A stretch of DNA of 16,277 bases from an uncultured Clostridia bacterium (GCA_934749845.1 CAKVHQ010000016.1:1-16277); one strand, 5' to 3'; shown: positions 1-6,385, numbered from the stretch's first letter. Translations and numbers: made by a program. Notes: a model not told the origin generated them from the sequence alone.

Positions 1-1
1 A

Positions 2-802
2 ATAAAAACATATATTGAACCTTTCGTTGGTGGTGGTGCAGTCCTTTTCCATGTTTTACAAAATTACGACATTGAAACAGCCTACATGAACGATATAAAT
101 AAAGAACTTATAAATTGTTATCGTTGTATAAAAGCTGATGTAAATGAAGTTATAAAGCAACTTGAATTTCTTGAAAAAGAATATTTATCTTGCGATGACA
201 GAACAAAATATTTTTATAATGTTAGAGATAGATATAACTCTATCCATTTAAACGGACATTACGATTTTGAAAAATGTGCTGATTTTATATTTTTGAACCA
301 CACTTGTTTTAATGGACTTTATAGAGTTAATAAAAGCGGCAAATTTAATGTGCCACATGGCAAATATAAAAATCCTTTAATTTGTGATAAAGACAATTTA
401 CTGCTTTGCTCAAAATTGTTGCAAAAAGTTGAGATTAGTTTTGGTAGCTACGAACAAGTCTTAAGCAAAGTAGATAAAAACACTTTTGTTTATTTTGATC
501 CACCTTATCGTCCACTTATTGAGAATAATTCATTTGTAAGTTATGATAAGTCAGGGTTTGACGATAACGACCAAATTAAACTCGCTAAAAATTTTAAAGA
601 TTTAGATAAAAAAGACTGTTTACTTATGCTTTCAAATTCTGACCCTAAAAACACAAATGAAAATGATAACTTTTTTGATGACCTATATAATGGTTTTGCA
701 ATTGAAAGAGTTTATGCTAAAAGAATGATAAATTGCCAAGCAAGTAAGCGTGGAGATATAACAGAAATTGTTGTAATGAATTACAAAAGGAGAAAAAAAT
801 GA
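2..802 (+). CDS. dpnM: DpnM/Dam-type DNA adenine methylase (GATC), 5' partial
   Basis: N6-adenine methyltransferase of the D12 class, expected to protect GATC sites from the DpnII-type nuclease encoded two genes downstream. The frame is open from base 2. It begins at the AdoMet-binding motif I (YIEPFVGGGAVLF), continues through the family block CFNGLYRVN...GKFNVPHGKYKNP, and reaches the catalytic motif IV FDPPY (DPPY at 497-508). The C-terminal block ISEIIV-like 'ITEIVVMNY' also fits. Residues from memory of S. pneumoniae DpnM (about 284 aa) align along the whole length, so roughly 35-40 N-terminal residues lie outside the window. The internal ATG at 86 is not the real start because motif I precedes it. 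The stop overlaps the next start (ATGA at 799-802), so the two are translationally coupled. Confidence 0.9.
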   Translation: MKTYIEPFVGGGAVLFHVLQNYDIETAYMNDINKELINCYRCIKADVNEVIKQLEFLEKEYLSCDDRTKYFYNVRDRYNSIHLNGHYDFEKCADFIFLNHTCFNGLYRVNKSGKFNVPHGKYKNPLICDKDNLLLCSKLLQKVEISFGSYEQVLSKVDKNTFVYFDPPYRPLIENNSFVSYDKSGFDDNDQIKLAKNFKDLDKKDCLLMLSNSDPKNTNENDNFFDDLYNGFAIERVYAKRMINCQASKRGDITEIVVMNYKRRKK

Positions 803-1452
803 ATTTTTTTACAAACATAACAGATTCTTTGATTTATGAAAAGGAATTTAATAAAAACAAAAATGCTATAGAACTGGTTAGATTTAATTCTAATTATGAT
901 AAAGTAATTGCTCATCACGATAAAGAAAATCTATGCTTCAGATTTTTCAAGGAACTGAATTTAAAAAGAAATGACAAGTTAATTGATAAACACGATAATA
1001 TTTATTTTGTAGATGAAGTGATTGTTAATCAACCATATTTAATAAAAAAAGACGGATTAATATCTGGAGAGAAAGAATTTCAAACAACAATTGTAAAGTA
1101 TACAAAAAAGTTAATAGAATTGCCAGACAGTATAAAACAATGTGTTAAAATTGAAACAAATATTAACATTGATGCAAAAAATTCCCAATTCTCAGGTGGA
1201 TTAGCTAATTATAACATAAATCAAACAGCTTCATATAATCAAATTTTTGACTTTATGAAAGTGTTATGTAACAATACTTTCAACGTAAAAGAATTGCAAC
1301 CATTTTTACATGGGATTGAAGGCAGTATGAAAGATAAAAAGCCTATTGAAGAAAAATGGTACAAAAAGTTTTTTAAATTTATGGGCACTCAATTGTTAGA
1401 AATTGCAAAGCAATTTATTGTAGCATATGCTACATCGATAGTAACCAAATAG
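799..1452 (+). CDS. Unrecognised 217-aa protein inside the DpnII operon
   Basis: I do not recognise this gene. It overlaps the methylase stop by 4 bases and ends 9 bases before the DpnII endonuclease start, so it is embedded in the restriction operon. Residues 1-115 look like a mixed alpha/beta globular domain. Residues about 118-148 switch to an N/I/G/S-rich beta-type stretch (NINIDAKNSQFSGGLANYN). After that come amphipathic helices with aromatics (residues 149-217, including EKWYKKFFKFMG), ending in a hydrophobic helix (IAKQFIVAYATSI). That arrangement, a glycine/asparagine-rich strand motif followed by a short helical tail, resembles the C-terminal part of AbiTii-like proteins as I remember them, but the match is loose. 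It is not part of the classical DpnM-DpnA-DpnB set. A control or accessory defence role is inference. Confidence 0.75.
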   Translation: MNFFTNITDSLIYEKEFNKNKNAIELVRFNSNYDKVIAHHDKENLCFRFFKELNLKRNDKLIDKHDNIYFVDEVIVNQPYLIKKDGLISGEKEFQTTIVKYTKKLIELPDSIKQCVKIETNINIDAKNSQFSGGLANYNINQTASYNQIFDFMKVLCNNTFNVKELQPFLHGIEGSMKDKKPIEEKWYKKFFKFMGTQLLEIAKQFIVAYATSIVTK

Positions 1453-1461
1453 GAGAAAAAT

Positions 1462-2319
1462 ATGAAAAGAAATTTTAAAGAATGGTTTGGAACTTTTACT
1501 GACACTATCGCCACTTATGAATACTATACAGATTTTAATACTGTCTATAAAAATATTGACAAAATTAAAGTTGAATTAAATATAATGAATTCACTTGTTG
1601 GTTCTAAAAATATTGAAAAAGATTTTGACAGCCTATTCAAAAAATATCCAGAAATTAGAAAATGTTTGCCACTTTTAATTGCTGTTAGAGAAAAAGAAAT
1701 TAAAGTTGTTGATAATGGTGAAAAGTTAAAATACAACTTTACAAATATTGAAGATATTGAACTTTTGAAAAGATTTATGAGAAAAACTGGTTTGTTTGAC
1801 TTAATCTCAAATCATTTAGTAAACAATCTTGTAGATTATGCCACTGGGATTGAAGTTGGTCTTGGCTCTAATGGAAGAAAAAATCGTGGCGGACATCTTA
1901 TGGAAGATGTTCTACAAGGTTTTATCGAAAAAGAAGGTTTTGTTCTGAATAAAACTTATTTTAAAGAAATGTATTTGAAAGACATTGAAAACAAATGGAA
2001 TATTGATTTATCTTCTTTATCCAATCTTGGCAAAGTTGCAAAAAGATTTGACTATGTTGTAAAAACAAATGATTGTATTTATGCTTTTGAAACAAACTTT
2101 TACTCTAGTTCAGGTTCAAAACTTAATGAAACTGCAAGAAGTTATAAAATGATCGCAGAAGAAAGCAAAAATATTAAAGGCTTTGCTTTTGTTTGGGTTA
2201 CTGATGGTTTAGGTTGGATTGATGCTAAAAACAACCTTGAAGAAACTTTTGATGTAATGGATAACCTTTATAACATTAAAGATTTGTCTAATGGCAAGTT
2301 GAAGGAAATTTTAAAATAG
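1462..2319 (+). CDS. dpnB: Type II restriction endonuclease, DpnII/MboI family (GATC)
   Basis: Cleaves double-stranded DNA at unmethylated GATC. The 285-aa length agrees with DpnII (about 288 aa), and family blocks are readable from end to end: YYTDF..VYKN, LNIMNSLVGSKNIEKDF, HLVNNLVDYATG, NGRKNRGGHLMED, FDYVV (191-200) and FETNFYSSSGSK (209-220), then LNETARSYKMIAEE and WVTDGLGW. The likely metal site is D197 plus E210-x-N212, a PD-(D/E)xK-type core with Asn where Lys is usual; DpnII itself also has E-x-N there, so this is normal for the family. A good ribosome binding site (aggagaaaaat) precedes ATG 1462. Nothing suggests inactivation. The following methylase starts directly at the stop codon. 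Confidence 0.95.
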   Translation: MKRNFKEWFGTFTDTIATYEYYTDFNTVYKNIDKIKVELNIMNSLVGSKNIEKDFDSLFKKYPEIRKCLPLLIAVREKEIKVVDNGEKLKYNFTNIEDIELLKRFMRKTGLFDLISNHLVNNLVDYATGIEVGLGSNGRKNRGGHLMEDVLQGFIEKEGFVLNKTYFKEMYLKDIENKWNIDLSSLSNLGKVAKRFDYVVKTNDCIYAFETNFYSSSGSKLNETARSYKMIAEESKNIKGFAFVWVTDGLGWIDAKNNLEETFDVMDNLYNIKDLSNGKLKEILK

Positions 2320-3039
2320 ATGGAAGAAAAATTTGAATTAGAAACTAACACTGTTTGGTCATTCCCTAATCGTGGCAAATGGGCAACCCATGATGCAAAA
2401 TACCGAGGAAACTTTTCTCCTTACGTTGCTAAAAATATCATTTTGAGATATTCGAAACCAAATGATTTGGTGCTCGACCAATTTATTGGTGGTGGAACAA
2501 CACTTATTGAATGTAAATTAAACAATCGTAATGCAATTGGTATTGACATAAACCCAAAGGCTGTTGAGATTACAAAGAGCAAACTTGATTTTGATTGCGA
2601 ATTTAACAATGAAATAAAAGTTGAACTTGGTAATGCTTGTAATTTGAAAAATATTCAAAATGAAAGCATTGACTTAATTTGTACCCACCCACCTTATGCA
2701 GATATAATCAAATACAGTGAAGATATTGATGAAGATTTATCTCATTTAAAATATAAAGATTTTCTTGTAGCAATTGAAAAAGTTGCTAGCGAGTGTTATA
2801 GAGTTTTAAAGAAAGATAAATTTTGTGCAATTGTTATGGGCGATACTCGCAAAAACGGAATGGTTCAACCACTTGGTTTTGAAGTTATGCAAAGATTTAT
2901 AAATGCAGGCTTTAAACAAAAAGAAATTATCATAAAAGAACAACACAATTGCAAAGCAACAGGTTTTTGGAAAACAAATAGTGAAAAATACAACTTTTTG
3001 CTATTGGCACATGAGTATGTGTTTGTATTTAAGAAATAA
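2320..3039 (+). CDS. Site-specific DNA methyltransferase, N6-adenine or N4-cytosine type
   Basis: AdoMet-dependent amino-methyltransferase of 239 aa. The AdoMet motif I comes first (VLDQFIGGGTTLIEC, residues 51-65, followed by AIGIDINPKA), and the catalytic motif IV is second (CTHPPY, residues 121-126). The C-terminal part (KEIIIKEQHNCKATGFW ... LAHEYVFVFK) looks like the strand-rich second half of COG0863-type enzymes. The order I-IV-target domain is gamma-like; the usual DpnA partner in DpnII systems is beta-ordered (IV-TRD-I), so this is not DpnA. The N-terminal block SFPNRGKWATHDAKYRGNFSPY is known to me from stand-alone methylases of this group. The first residue of motif IV is His rather than D/N/S, which I believe is usual for the group. 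ATG abuts the endonuclease TAG (TAGATG), implying coupling. The target sequence is unknown; GATC is an inference from context. Confidence 0.85.
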   Translation: MEEKFELETNTVWSFPNRGKWATHDAKYRGNFSPYVAKNIILRYSKPNDLVLDQFIGGGTTLIECKLNNRNAIGIDINPKAVEITKSKLDFDCEFNNEIKVELGNACNLKNIQNESIDLICTHPPYADIIKYSEDIDEDLSHLKYKDFLVAIEKVASECYRVLKKDKFCAIVMGDTRKNGMVQPLGFEVMQRFINAGFKQKEIIIKEQHNCKATGFWKTNSEKYNFLLLAHEYVFVFKK

Positions 3040-3054
3040 ACAAAAGGAGAATTA

Positions 3055-3480
3055 ATGATTAAACTACTTAAAAGGATTTTTAATATTTTTAAATATGATG
3101 ATATGAGCTCAGGATACATTTGGTTATCATTATTTGGTATTATTATCAGATATATTGCCTTAGGATTTTTATGTAAAACATTAGTCGGAAGTTTAGGAGT
3201 AACCTGGGGACTTTTAATTAGTATAGGTTCATTTATTGTAAACTGGTTTATCGAATTTCCATTATACAAGTTTACTTATTTGGAAACTGGTATAGTTTAT
3301 TCGAGTGGAAGTAATCCAACACTTGGAAGTATTTTGTATCTTCTTTTCTATATCATCAACTGTGCTGTTTTATTTATTATTCAATGGTTTTATTATAGTT
3401 GGATTTATTATGTGAGTATAATATCATATATCGTACTAATATTAACAATTAGAGGAATAGTCGCCCTTTTTAGAGACTGA
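3055..3480 (+). CDS. Small four-TM membrane protein of unknown function
   Basis: A 141-aa protein with four predicted hydrophobic segments at about residues 21-41, 46-66, 89-110 and 114-134, and a positively charged N-terminus (MIKLLKRIFNIFK). The size and topology recall GtrA-like small membrane proteins, but I see no diagnostic motif and do not assign a family. A strong ribosome binding site (aaaggagaatta) precedes ATG 3055. It follows the second methylase by 15 bases with no terminator between, so it is probably the last gene of the DpnII operon. The next clear terminator is at 3620-3644. Its presence at the end of a restriction operon suggests an accessory role, but nothing in the sequence proves one. 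Confidence 0.7.
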   Translation: MIKLLKRIFNIFKYDDMSSGYIWLSLFGIIIRYIALGFLCKTLVGSLGVTWGLLISIGSFIVNWFIEFPLYKFTYLETGIVYSSGSNPTLGSILYLLFYIINCAVLFIIQWFYYSWIYYVSIISYIVLILTIRGIVALFRD

Positions 3481-3510
3481 AAAATATCAAGCAGGATAAA
3501 GAAATTGGCT

Positions 3511-3597
3511 CAAAATCGATTTTTGAACCCCAAAAAGCCCCATTTTATCAGGCTTTCCAGTGACTCACACCAAAAATATAAAAGAGTCGATTTTGAG
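3511..3597. repeat. 11-base inverted repeat CTCAAAATCGA / TCGATTTTGAG
   Basis: CTCAAAATCGA at 3511-3521 is the exact reverse complement of TCGATTTTGAG at 3587-3597, with 65 bases between. The left arm is itself nearly palindromic (TCAAAA-TCGA-TTTTTGA), so it could also fold alone. Flanking bases do not extend the pairing. It may be the relic of a mobile element end, an att-like site, or a long hairpin after the restriction operon. Nothing nearby decides between these. Confidence 0.5.
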
Positions 3598-3619
3598 TCT
3601 ATTTCCCCAAAACTTAAAC

Positions 3620-3644
3620 CAAGTGTGAAGCCCACTTGTTTTTT
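3620..3644 (+). terminator. Intrinsic terminator of the DpnII operon
   Basis: Stem CAAGTG (3620-3625) / CACTTG (3633-3638) with a 7-base loop, followed by six T (3639-3644). Flanking A and T bases can lengthen the stem. It is the first good + strand terminator after the 141-aa membrane protein. Confidence 0.6.
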
Positions 3645-3674
3645 GTTAAAAATATAGTAATTTTTATTCATTTA

Positions 3675-3683
3675 TGCTATAAT
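3675..3683 (+). promoter_or_regulatory. Extended -10 promoter of the 78-aa gene
   Basis: TGCTATAAT is a perfect extended -10 (TGnTATAAT). No convincing -35 hexamer stands 16-18 bases upstream, which is usual for extended -10 promoters. The predicted start of transcription, about 7 bases downstream, falls at the edge of the 7-base palindrome beginning at 3691. The same 11-base core GCTATAATAAA occurs again before the CBASS operon (4074-4084). Confidence 0.6.
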
Positions 3684-3690
3684 AAATCTG

Positions 3691-3777
3691 GACTTCATAA
3701 TTGAAGTCTGGATTGAAATTGGTATCACTGCTAACAAGTTTTTATATAAAAATATAAAAGCTTATGACTGATACCAA
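3691..3777 (+). promoter_or_regulatory. Structured leader over the start codon of the 78-aa gene
   Basis: Three pairings stand in a row. GACTTCA/TGAAGTC (3691-3697 / 3702-3708) is a 7-bp stem with a 4-base loop at the predicted transcription start; it could be an operator palindrome or a 5' stem-loop. TTGGTATCA/TGATACCAA (3719-3727 / 3769-3777) is a perfect 9-base pair of arms that encloses the ATG at 3764. Nested within it, AAGTTTTTATAT (3736-3747) and ATATAAAAGCTT (3752-3763) pair at 11 of 12 positions and end just before the ATG. There is no Shine-Dalgarno sequence, unlike most other genes here. Control of translation by folding, or a functional RNA, is inference. Confidence 0.5.
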
Positions 3778-4000
3778 AACAAAATGTTTTGTTGATTGCG
3801 AAGAATTACAAGAGAACACAGCCAAGTATAATTTTGAAGATAATACTTTAAAGTTAGGTAAAACAAGTTTGTCAAATCAGCAACTTAATCGAATAAGTTT
3901 AATGTTTGCAACTAACTTAAAAAACTTTGCCGAAACCTTTGGCAACTCTGAAAATCTTACTGCAAAAGAAATTTATTTTCACTTGCAAAACAATCAATAA
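3764..4000 (+). CDS. 78-aa orphan protein between the restriction and CBASS operons
   Basis: I do not recognise it. The product is soluble-looking, with an acidic N-terminal part and a predicted helical C-terminal half (LSNQQLNRISLMFATNL ... LTAKEIYFHLQNN). There are no cysteine motifs beyond two Cys near the N-terminus, and no signal or membrane segment. ATG 3764 is the only plausible start because a TAA in the same frame lies at 3755-3757, but no ribosome binding site is visible and the start lies inside the folded leader. It is a single-gene transcription unit: promoter at 3675-3683, terminator at 4011-4042. A promoter core shared with the CBASS operon suggests common control. It could be a regulator or an inhibitor of a neighbour, or the transcript may act as RNA and the frame be fortuitous. 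Confidence 0.5.
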   Translation: MTDTKTKCFVDCEELQENTAKYNFEDNTLKLGKTSLSNQQLNRISLMFATNLKNFAETFGNSENLTAKEIYFHLQNNQ

Positions 4001-4010
4001 AACACCCACG

Positions 4011-4042
4011 AGAAGAAGTTGAAAAACACTTCTTCTTTTTTT
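4011..4042 (+). terminator. Intrinsic terminator of the 78-aa gene
   Basis: Perfect 9-bp stem AGAAGAAGT (4011-4019) / ACTTCTTCT (4028-4036) with an 8-base loop, running directly into a T-run (4036-4042). It separates the 78-aa gene from the CBASS operon and excludes a CD-NTase start upstream of it. Confidence 0.85.
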
Positions 4043-4072
4043 CTTTTATATCTTTCATTATTAAAGATAATG

Positions 4073-4081
4073 TGCTATAAT
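4073..4081 (+). promoter_or_regulatory. Extended -10 promoter of the CBASS operon
   Basis: TGCTATAAT, again a perfect extended -10 with no clear -35, lies 25 bases before the CD-NTase start and directly downstream of a terminator. Transcription should start near 4088, giving a very short leader. Confidence 0.65.
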
Positions 4082-4092
4082 AAAACATATAC

Positions 4093-4099
4093 AAAGGAG
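4093..4099 (+). promoter_or_regulatory. Ribosome binding site that fixes the CD-NTase start
   Basis: AAAGGAG at 4093-4099 with a 6-base gap to ATG 4106. The longer open frame would begin at a TTG at 4019, inside the preceding terminator stem and upstream of the promoter, so 4106 is the start to use. Confidence 0.85.
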
Positions 4100-4105
4100 A
4101 ATAAG

Positions 4106-4885
4106 ATGTCAGTTTTAACATATATTGAAAATTTAGAAAAAAAATTAAGACTAAGTGAAGATGAAAAGAATACTATTGAAATTTCAATTAATAATCTTAA
4201 GACAAAAATTAAAAATTGGTTTGCAGATGATTTAATCGAAATATTAGTATTTGGTTCATATAAAAGAAATACAAACTTATGCAGAAGGGCTGATAATCAA
4301 TCCGATGTAGATATAATGATAGTTTTTAAAGATTTAGGACGCAAACCTCAAACTTATATTGATAGAATAAAAAGATTTATGGAAACAAAATATAAAACTT
4401 CTGAAATATATCAGAGTAACCCATGTGCCATATTAGAATTGCAACATATTAAATTTGAACTAACCCCTGCTATTTGGAATTATGATAATACTTACAAAAT
4501 CCCAGATAAAGCAAGTTCTTATTTTGATTGGATGAATACTCAACCATTTTATTTAGATGAATTAAGTAAAAAACAAACACATATTCAATACAAACAAATT
4601 AGTAGGCTCGTAAAATACTGGAATTGTTTAAACAGAAAATATTTTGCATCTTATGAACTTGAAAAAATTGTTTTAAATACCACATTATATTGTTATTCAA
4701 GAAATTTAAAAGAAAACTTGTTTCAAGTGCTAAATAGTATAAATTATGATTATTCTATGCCTCAATATGTAAGGGATTATATAATTAAAACAAAAGAAAT
4801 TCTTAGAGATATACAAATTAATGAAAATTTATATCCAAATTACTGTGAAAATAAAATAAAAACTCTATTTAAGGAATTAGATTAA
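4106..4885 (+). CDS. CD-NTase (cGAS/DncV-like nucleotidyltransferase), CBASS signal synthase
   Basis: Nucleotidyltransferase expected to make a cyclic di- or oligonucleotide when phage infection is sensed, activating the membrane effector encoded next. Using ATG 4106 the protein has 259 aa. The polymerase-beta-fold core is clear: FGSYKRNT at residues 49-56 (the GS motif) and SDVDIMIVF at 66-74, giving metal-binding D67 and D69. The third acidic position is in FELTPAI (117-123), where E118 stands in for the Asp of better-known enzymes. The C-terminal half is helical, as in SMODS-type enzymes. The stop TAA overlaps the effector ATG by one base (TAATG), a tight two-gene operon with no Cap2/Cap3 ancillary genes, hence type I CBASS. 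The nucleotide product cannot be read from the sequence. Confidence 0.9.
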   Translation: MSVLTYIENLEKKLRLSEDEKNTIEISINNLKTKIKNWFADDLIEILVFGSYKRNTNLCRRADNQSDVDIMIVFKDLGRKPQTYIDRIKRFMETKYKTSEIYQSNPCAILELQHIKFELTPAIWNYDNTYKIPDKASSYFDWMNTQPFYLDELSKKQTHIQYKQISRLVKYWNCLNRKYFASYELEKIVLNTTLYCYSRNLKENLFQVLNSINYDYSMPQYVRDYIIKTKEILRDIQINENLYPNYCENKIKTLFKELD

Positions 4886-5751
4886 TGAATAATTTTAGCG
4901 AAAGACAAAACGATCCCGAACTTTTAAGTTTATTAAAACTACAACGGCATAAATATAATATAGTCTCATATGTTTCTACTTTAAATTTTAGTTTATCGGT
5001 TGTATTACCAATAATTTTAAGTATTATAGGATTGTTTAAAATACCAGACAATTGCATATCATATATCAATTATATTGGTGCTGTATGTACTATAATATGT
5101 TTATGGCTATCATCAACATTAAAAACCATGAAAGAAAATGCTGCTAAAGTACAATATATTTTTGATGTTCAATTGTTTGGATTTAAACAAAATGAATTTA
5201 TATGTAATAGCACTATGAATGACTTACTTACTCTATCAAATAAAGAAAAAATTCAAAAATTAAAAGGTTTAGAAAATTGGTACTCTATTAAAAATAATCT
5301 TAAAACGAATGATGCAATATTTTCATGTCAACAACAAAATATTAGGTGGGATAAGAAGTTAAGAAGAATTTTCTTGTATTTTGTTTTGTCTATTAGCTTC
5401 GTTTCGTTATTTGTAATTACAAGTATTGCAATATTGAAAAATTTAGAATTTAACATCTTATGGAGTTATATATTCCTTTTGATGCCAATAATTGCATATT
5501 CCATAAGTTTTATTTTTTCAAGTATAGACGACATTAAAAATCAAAATGAACTTGTTGGAATTTTTAATTCTTATAAAAACAAAAAGAACCTTTCAATAAA
5601 AGAGCTGTCATCTCTTGAAGAAAAAATTTTCCATTATAGAAAAGGACTTGTCAAAATCCCCAACTGGTTCTTTTGCATTTTTAGAAAGTCTATGCAAAAA
5701 GAAGCTGATGATTATTCAGAAATTGAAAGCGACAATTATACTAAATCTTAA
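4885..5751 (+). CDS. S-4TM-type membrane effector of CBASS
   Basis: Predicted pore-forming or membrane-disrupting effector triggered by the product of the upstream CD-NTase. The 288-aa protein has four hydrophobic segments in two pairs, at about residues 33-51, 58-77, 161-184 and 191-213, separated by a soluble region of some 80 residues. Features I associate with the S-4TM (SMODS-associating 4TM) family are the N-terminal RQNDPELL...L..QRHKYN, FDVQLF after the first TM pair, NWYSIKNNL near 121-129, and CQQQNIRWDKKLRR at 148-161 just before the third segment. A cytoplasmic C-terminal tail follows. It starts one base inside the CD-NTase stop and is followed by a terminator, so it ends the operon. 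The family call rests on layout and motif memory. Confidence 0.85.
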   Translation: MNNFSERQNDPELLSLLKLQRHKYNIVSYVSTLNFSLSVVLPIILSIIGLFKIPDNCISYINYIGAVCTIICLWLSSTLKTMKENAAKVQYIFDVQLFGFKQNEFICNSTMNDLLTLSNKEKIQKLKGLENWYSIKNNLKTNDAIFSCQQQNIRWDKKLRRIFLYFVLSISFVSLFVITSIAILKNLEFNILWSYIFLLMPIIAYSISFIFSSIDDIKNQNELVGIFNSYKNKKNLSIKELSSLEEKIFHYRKGLVKIPNWFFCIFRKSMQKEADDYSEIESDNYTKS

Positions 5752-5829
5752 ATGAGACTCTAATCCACTTAGCACTAATATAGATTTTGGTATTACAATT
5801 GGATAGCATTGACTCCGCCAGTAGTGAAT

Positions 5830-5870
5830 AATACGAACGAGAAGGATATCTTTGAGTTCGTATTTTTTCA
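5830..5870 (+). terminator. Terminator of the CBASS operon
   Basis: 9-bp stem AATACGAAC (5830-5838) / GTTCGTATT (5856-5864), with an inner part that can pair further (AAGGAT/ATCTTT, one G-U), followed by T-rich TTTTTT at 5863-5868. It is the first terminator after the effector stop at 5751. Confidence 0.75.
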
Positions 5871-5919
5871 TTTAGAGTTCTTTTCAGTAATTTATCCATT
5901 ATTTTTTATAAACTAAAAC

Positions 5920-5950
5920 AAAACACTTTGCATCTAGCAAGGTGTTTTTT
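5920..5950 (+). terminator. Second tandem + strand terminator
   Basis: Arms AAAACACTTTGC (5920-5931) and GCAAGGTGTTTT (5937-5948) pair over 12 positions with one T-G pair and a 5-base loop, then a T-run to 5950. It lies about 50 bases beyond the first terminator with no gene between. Confidence 0.75.
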
Positions 5951-6069
5951 ATTGTATAACTCCTATTTATCTTTTCCGTTCGTCCGCTCTATCGTAGCAG
6001 AATTTGGTTGCAGATGTAAATGGAAAAAATTATTGCTTAAACAATTAAATATAAATATTTTTATTTTAC

Positions 6070-6100
6070 AAGACTGGGTTTAGAAACCCGGTCTTTTTTT
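6070..6100 (+). terminator. Third tandem + strand terminator
   Basis: Arms AAGACTGGGTTT (6070-6081) and AAACCCGGTCTT (6084-6095), one T-G pair, with a small effective loop, followed by seven T at 6094-6100. The A/T pattern on the other side lacks a T-run for the minus direction, so it acts on + transcripts. Confidence 0.8.
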
Positions 6101-6104
6101 ATTT

Positions 6105-6248
6105 TCACAAAGATTTCAAAGACAATATTTTTTCTTTTTCATTGACATCTGCTTTACTATTAAACAGCAAGATTAAACAAATCCTACTTTCGTTTGGTCT
6201 GCCGAAAAGCAAATCTATATAAGGGGTTTTATAAGTCACTTTTTTCAT
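6105..6248 (-). CDS. Doubtful 47-aa minus-strand small ORF
   Basis: Reading leftward from ATG at 6248-6246 gives 47 codons ending in TGA at 6107-6105. The product begins MKKVTYKTPYIDLLFG and ends KEKILSLKSL, a plausible small basic protein with a short hydrophobic centre (ICLILLF). Only a weak AAAGAAA-type ribosome site precedes it, and it lies beyond a minus-strand terminator (6264-6297), so it would need read-through or its own promoter, which I do not see. It may be a gene remnant left in the convergent spacer or chance. Confidence 0.25.
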   Translation of the reverse strand: MKKVTYKTPYIDLLFGRPNESRICLILLFNSKADVNEKEKILSLKSL

Positions 6249-6263
6249 TAGATTTCTTTACAT

Positions 6264-6297
6264 AAAAAAAGAAAACCTCTGATTTTATCAGAGATTT
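6264..6297 (-). terminator. Second minus-strand terminator
   Basis: In the minus direction the stem CTCTGA/TCAGAG (6293-6288 / 6282-6277) has a 5-base loop and is extended by A-T pairs past one mismatch. It is followed by a T-rich tail corresponding to 6275-6264. The core stem is short, so strength is uncertain. It would back up the terminator at 6386-6416. Confidence 0.45.
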
Positions 6298-6385
6298 CGC
6301 CATATAAATTATTTTTAAAATTTCAATTTTATTGCCAGATTTTTCAGTCACTTTTTTCTTTTATCTCAAAAAGAGAGACAATGAA

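Larger units (their letters stand above)
3481..3763. other. Gene-free interval between the DpnII operon and the 78-aa gene
   Basis: I see no gene here. The interval holds an 11-base inverted repeat (3511-3521 / 3587-3597), a possible minus-strand hairpin with a T-run (stem AAAGCC/GGCTTT around 3532-3556), the + strand terminator at 3620-3644, an extended -10 promoter at 3675-3683, and a set of hairpins leading into the start codon at 3764. These are listed separately. Confidence 0.7.

Noticed and set aside
86..802. Methylase starting at ATG 86
   Set aside because: The frame is open to base 2 and contains the AdoMet motif I (EPFVGGG) before this ATG, so the gene is simply cut by the window edge.
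1462..2319. Possible inactive DpnII because the ExK lysine is Asn
   Set aside because: DpnII itself, as I recall its sequence, has E-x-N at this position, so the site is normal for the family.
2865..3269. 134-aa minus-strand frame
   Set aside because: It is antisense to the end of the methylase and the membrane protein, both of which have good starts and motifs.
3690..4042. tmRNA, RNase P RNA or a retron RNA at this position
   Set aside because: Length is suggestive, but I see no tmRNA tag/T-loop/CCA end, no RNase P core, and no reverse transcriptase nearby.
4019..4105. Longer N-terminus of the CD-NTase from a TTG at 4019
   Set aside because: It would begin in the terminator stem of the preceding gene and upstream of the -10 promoter; ATG 4106 has a proper AAAGGAG site.
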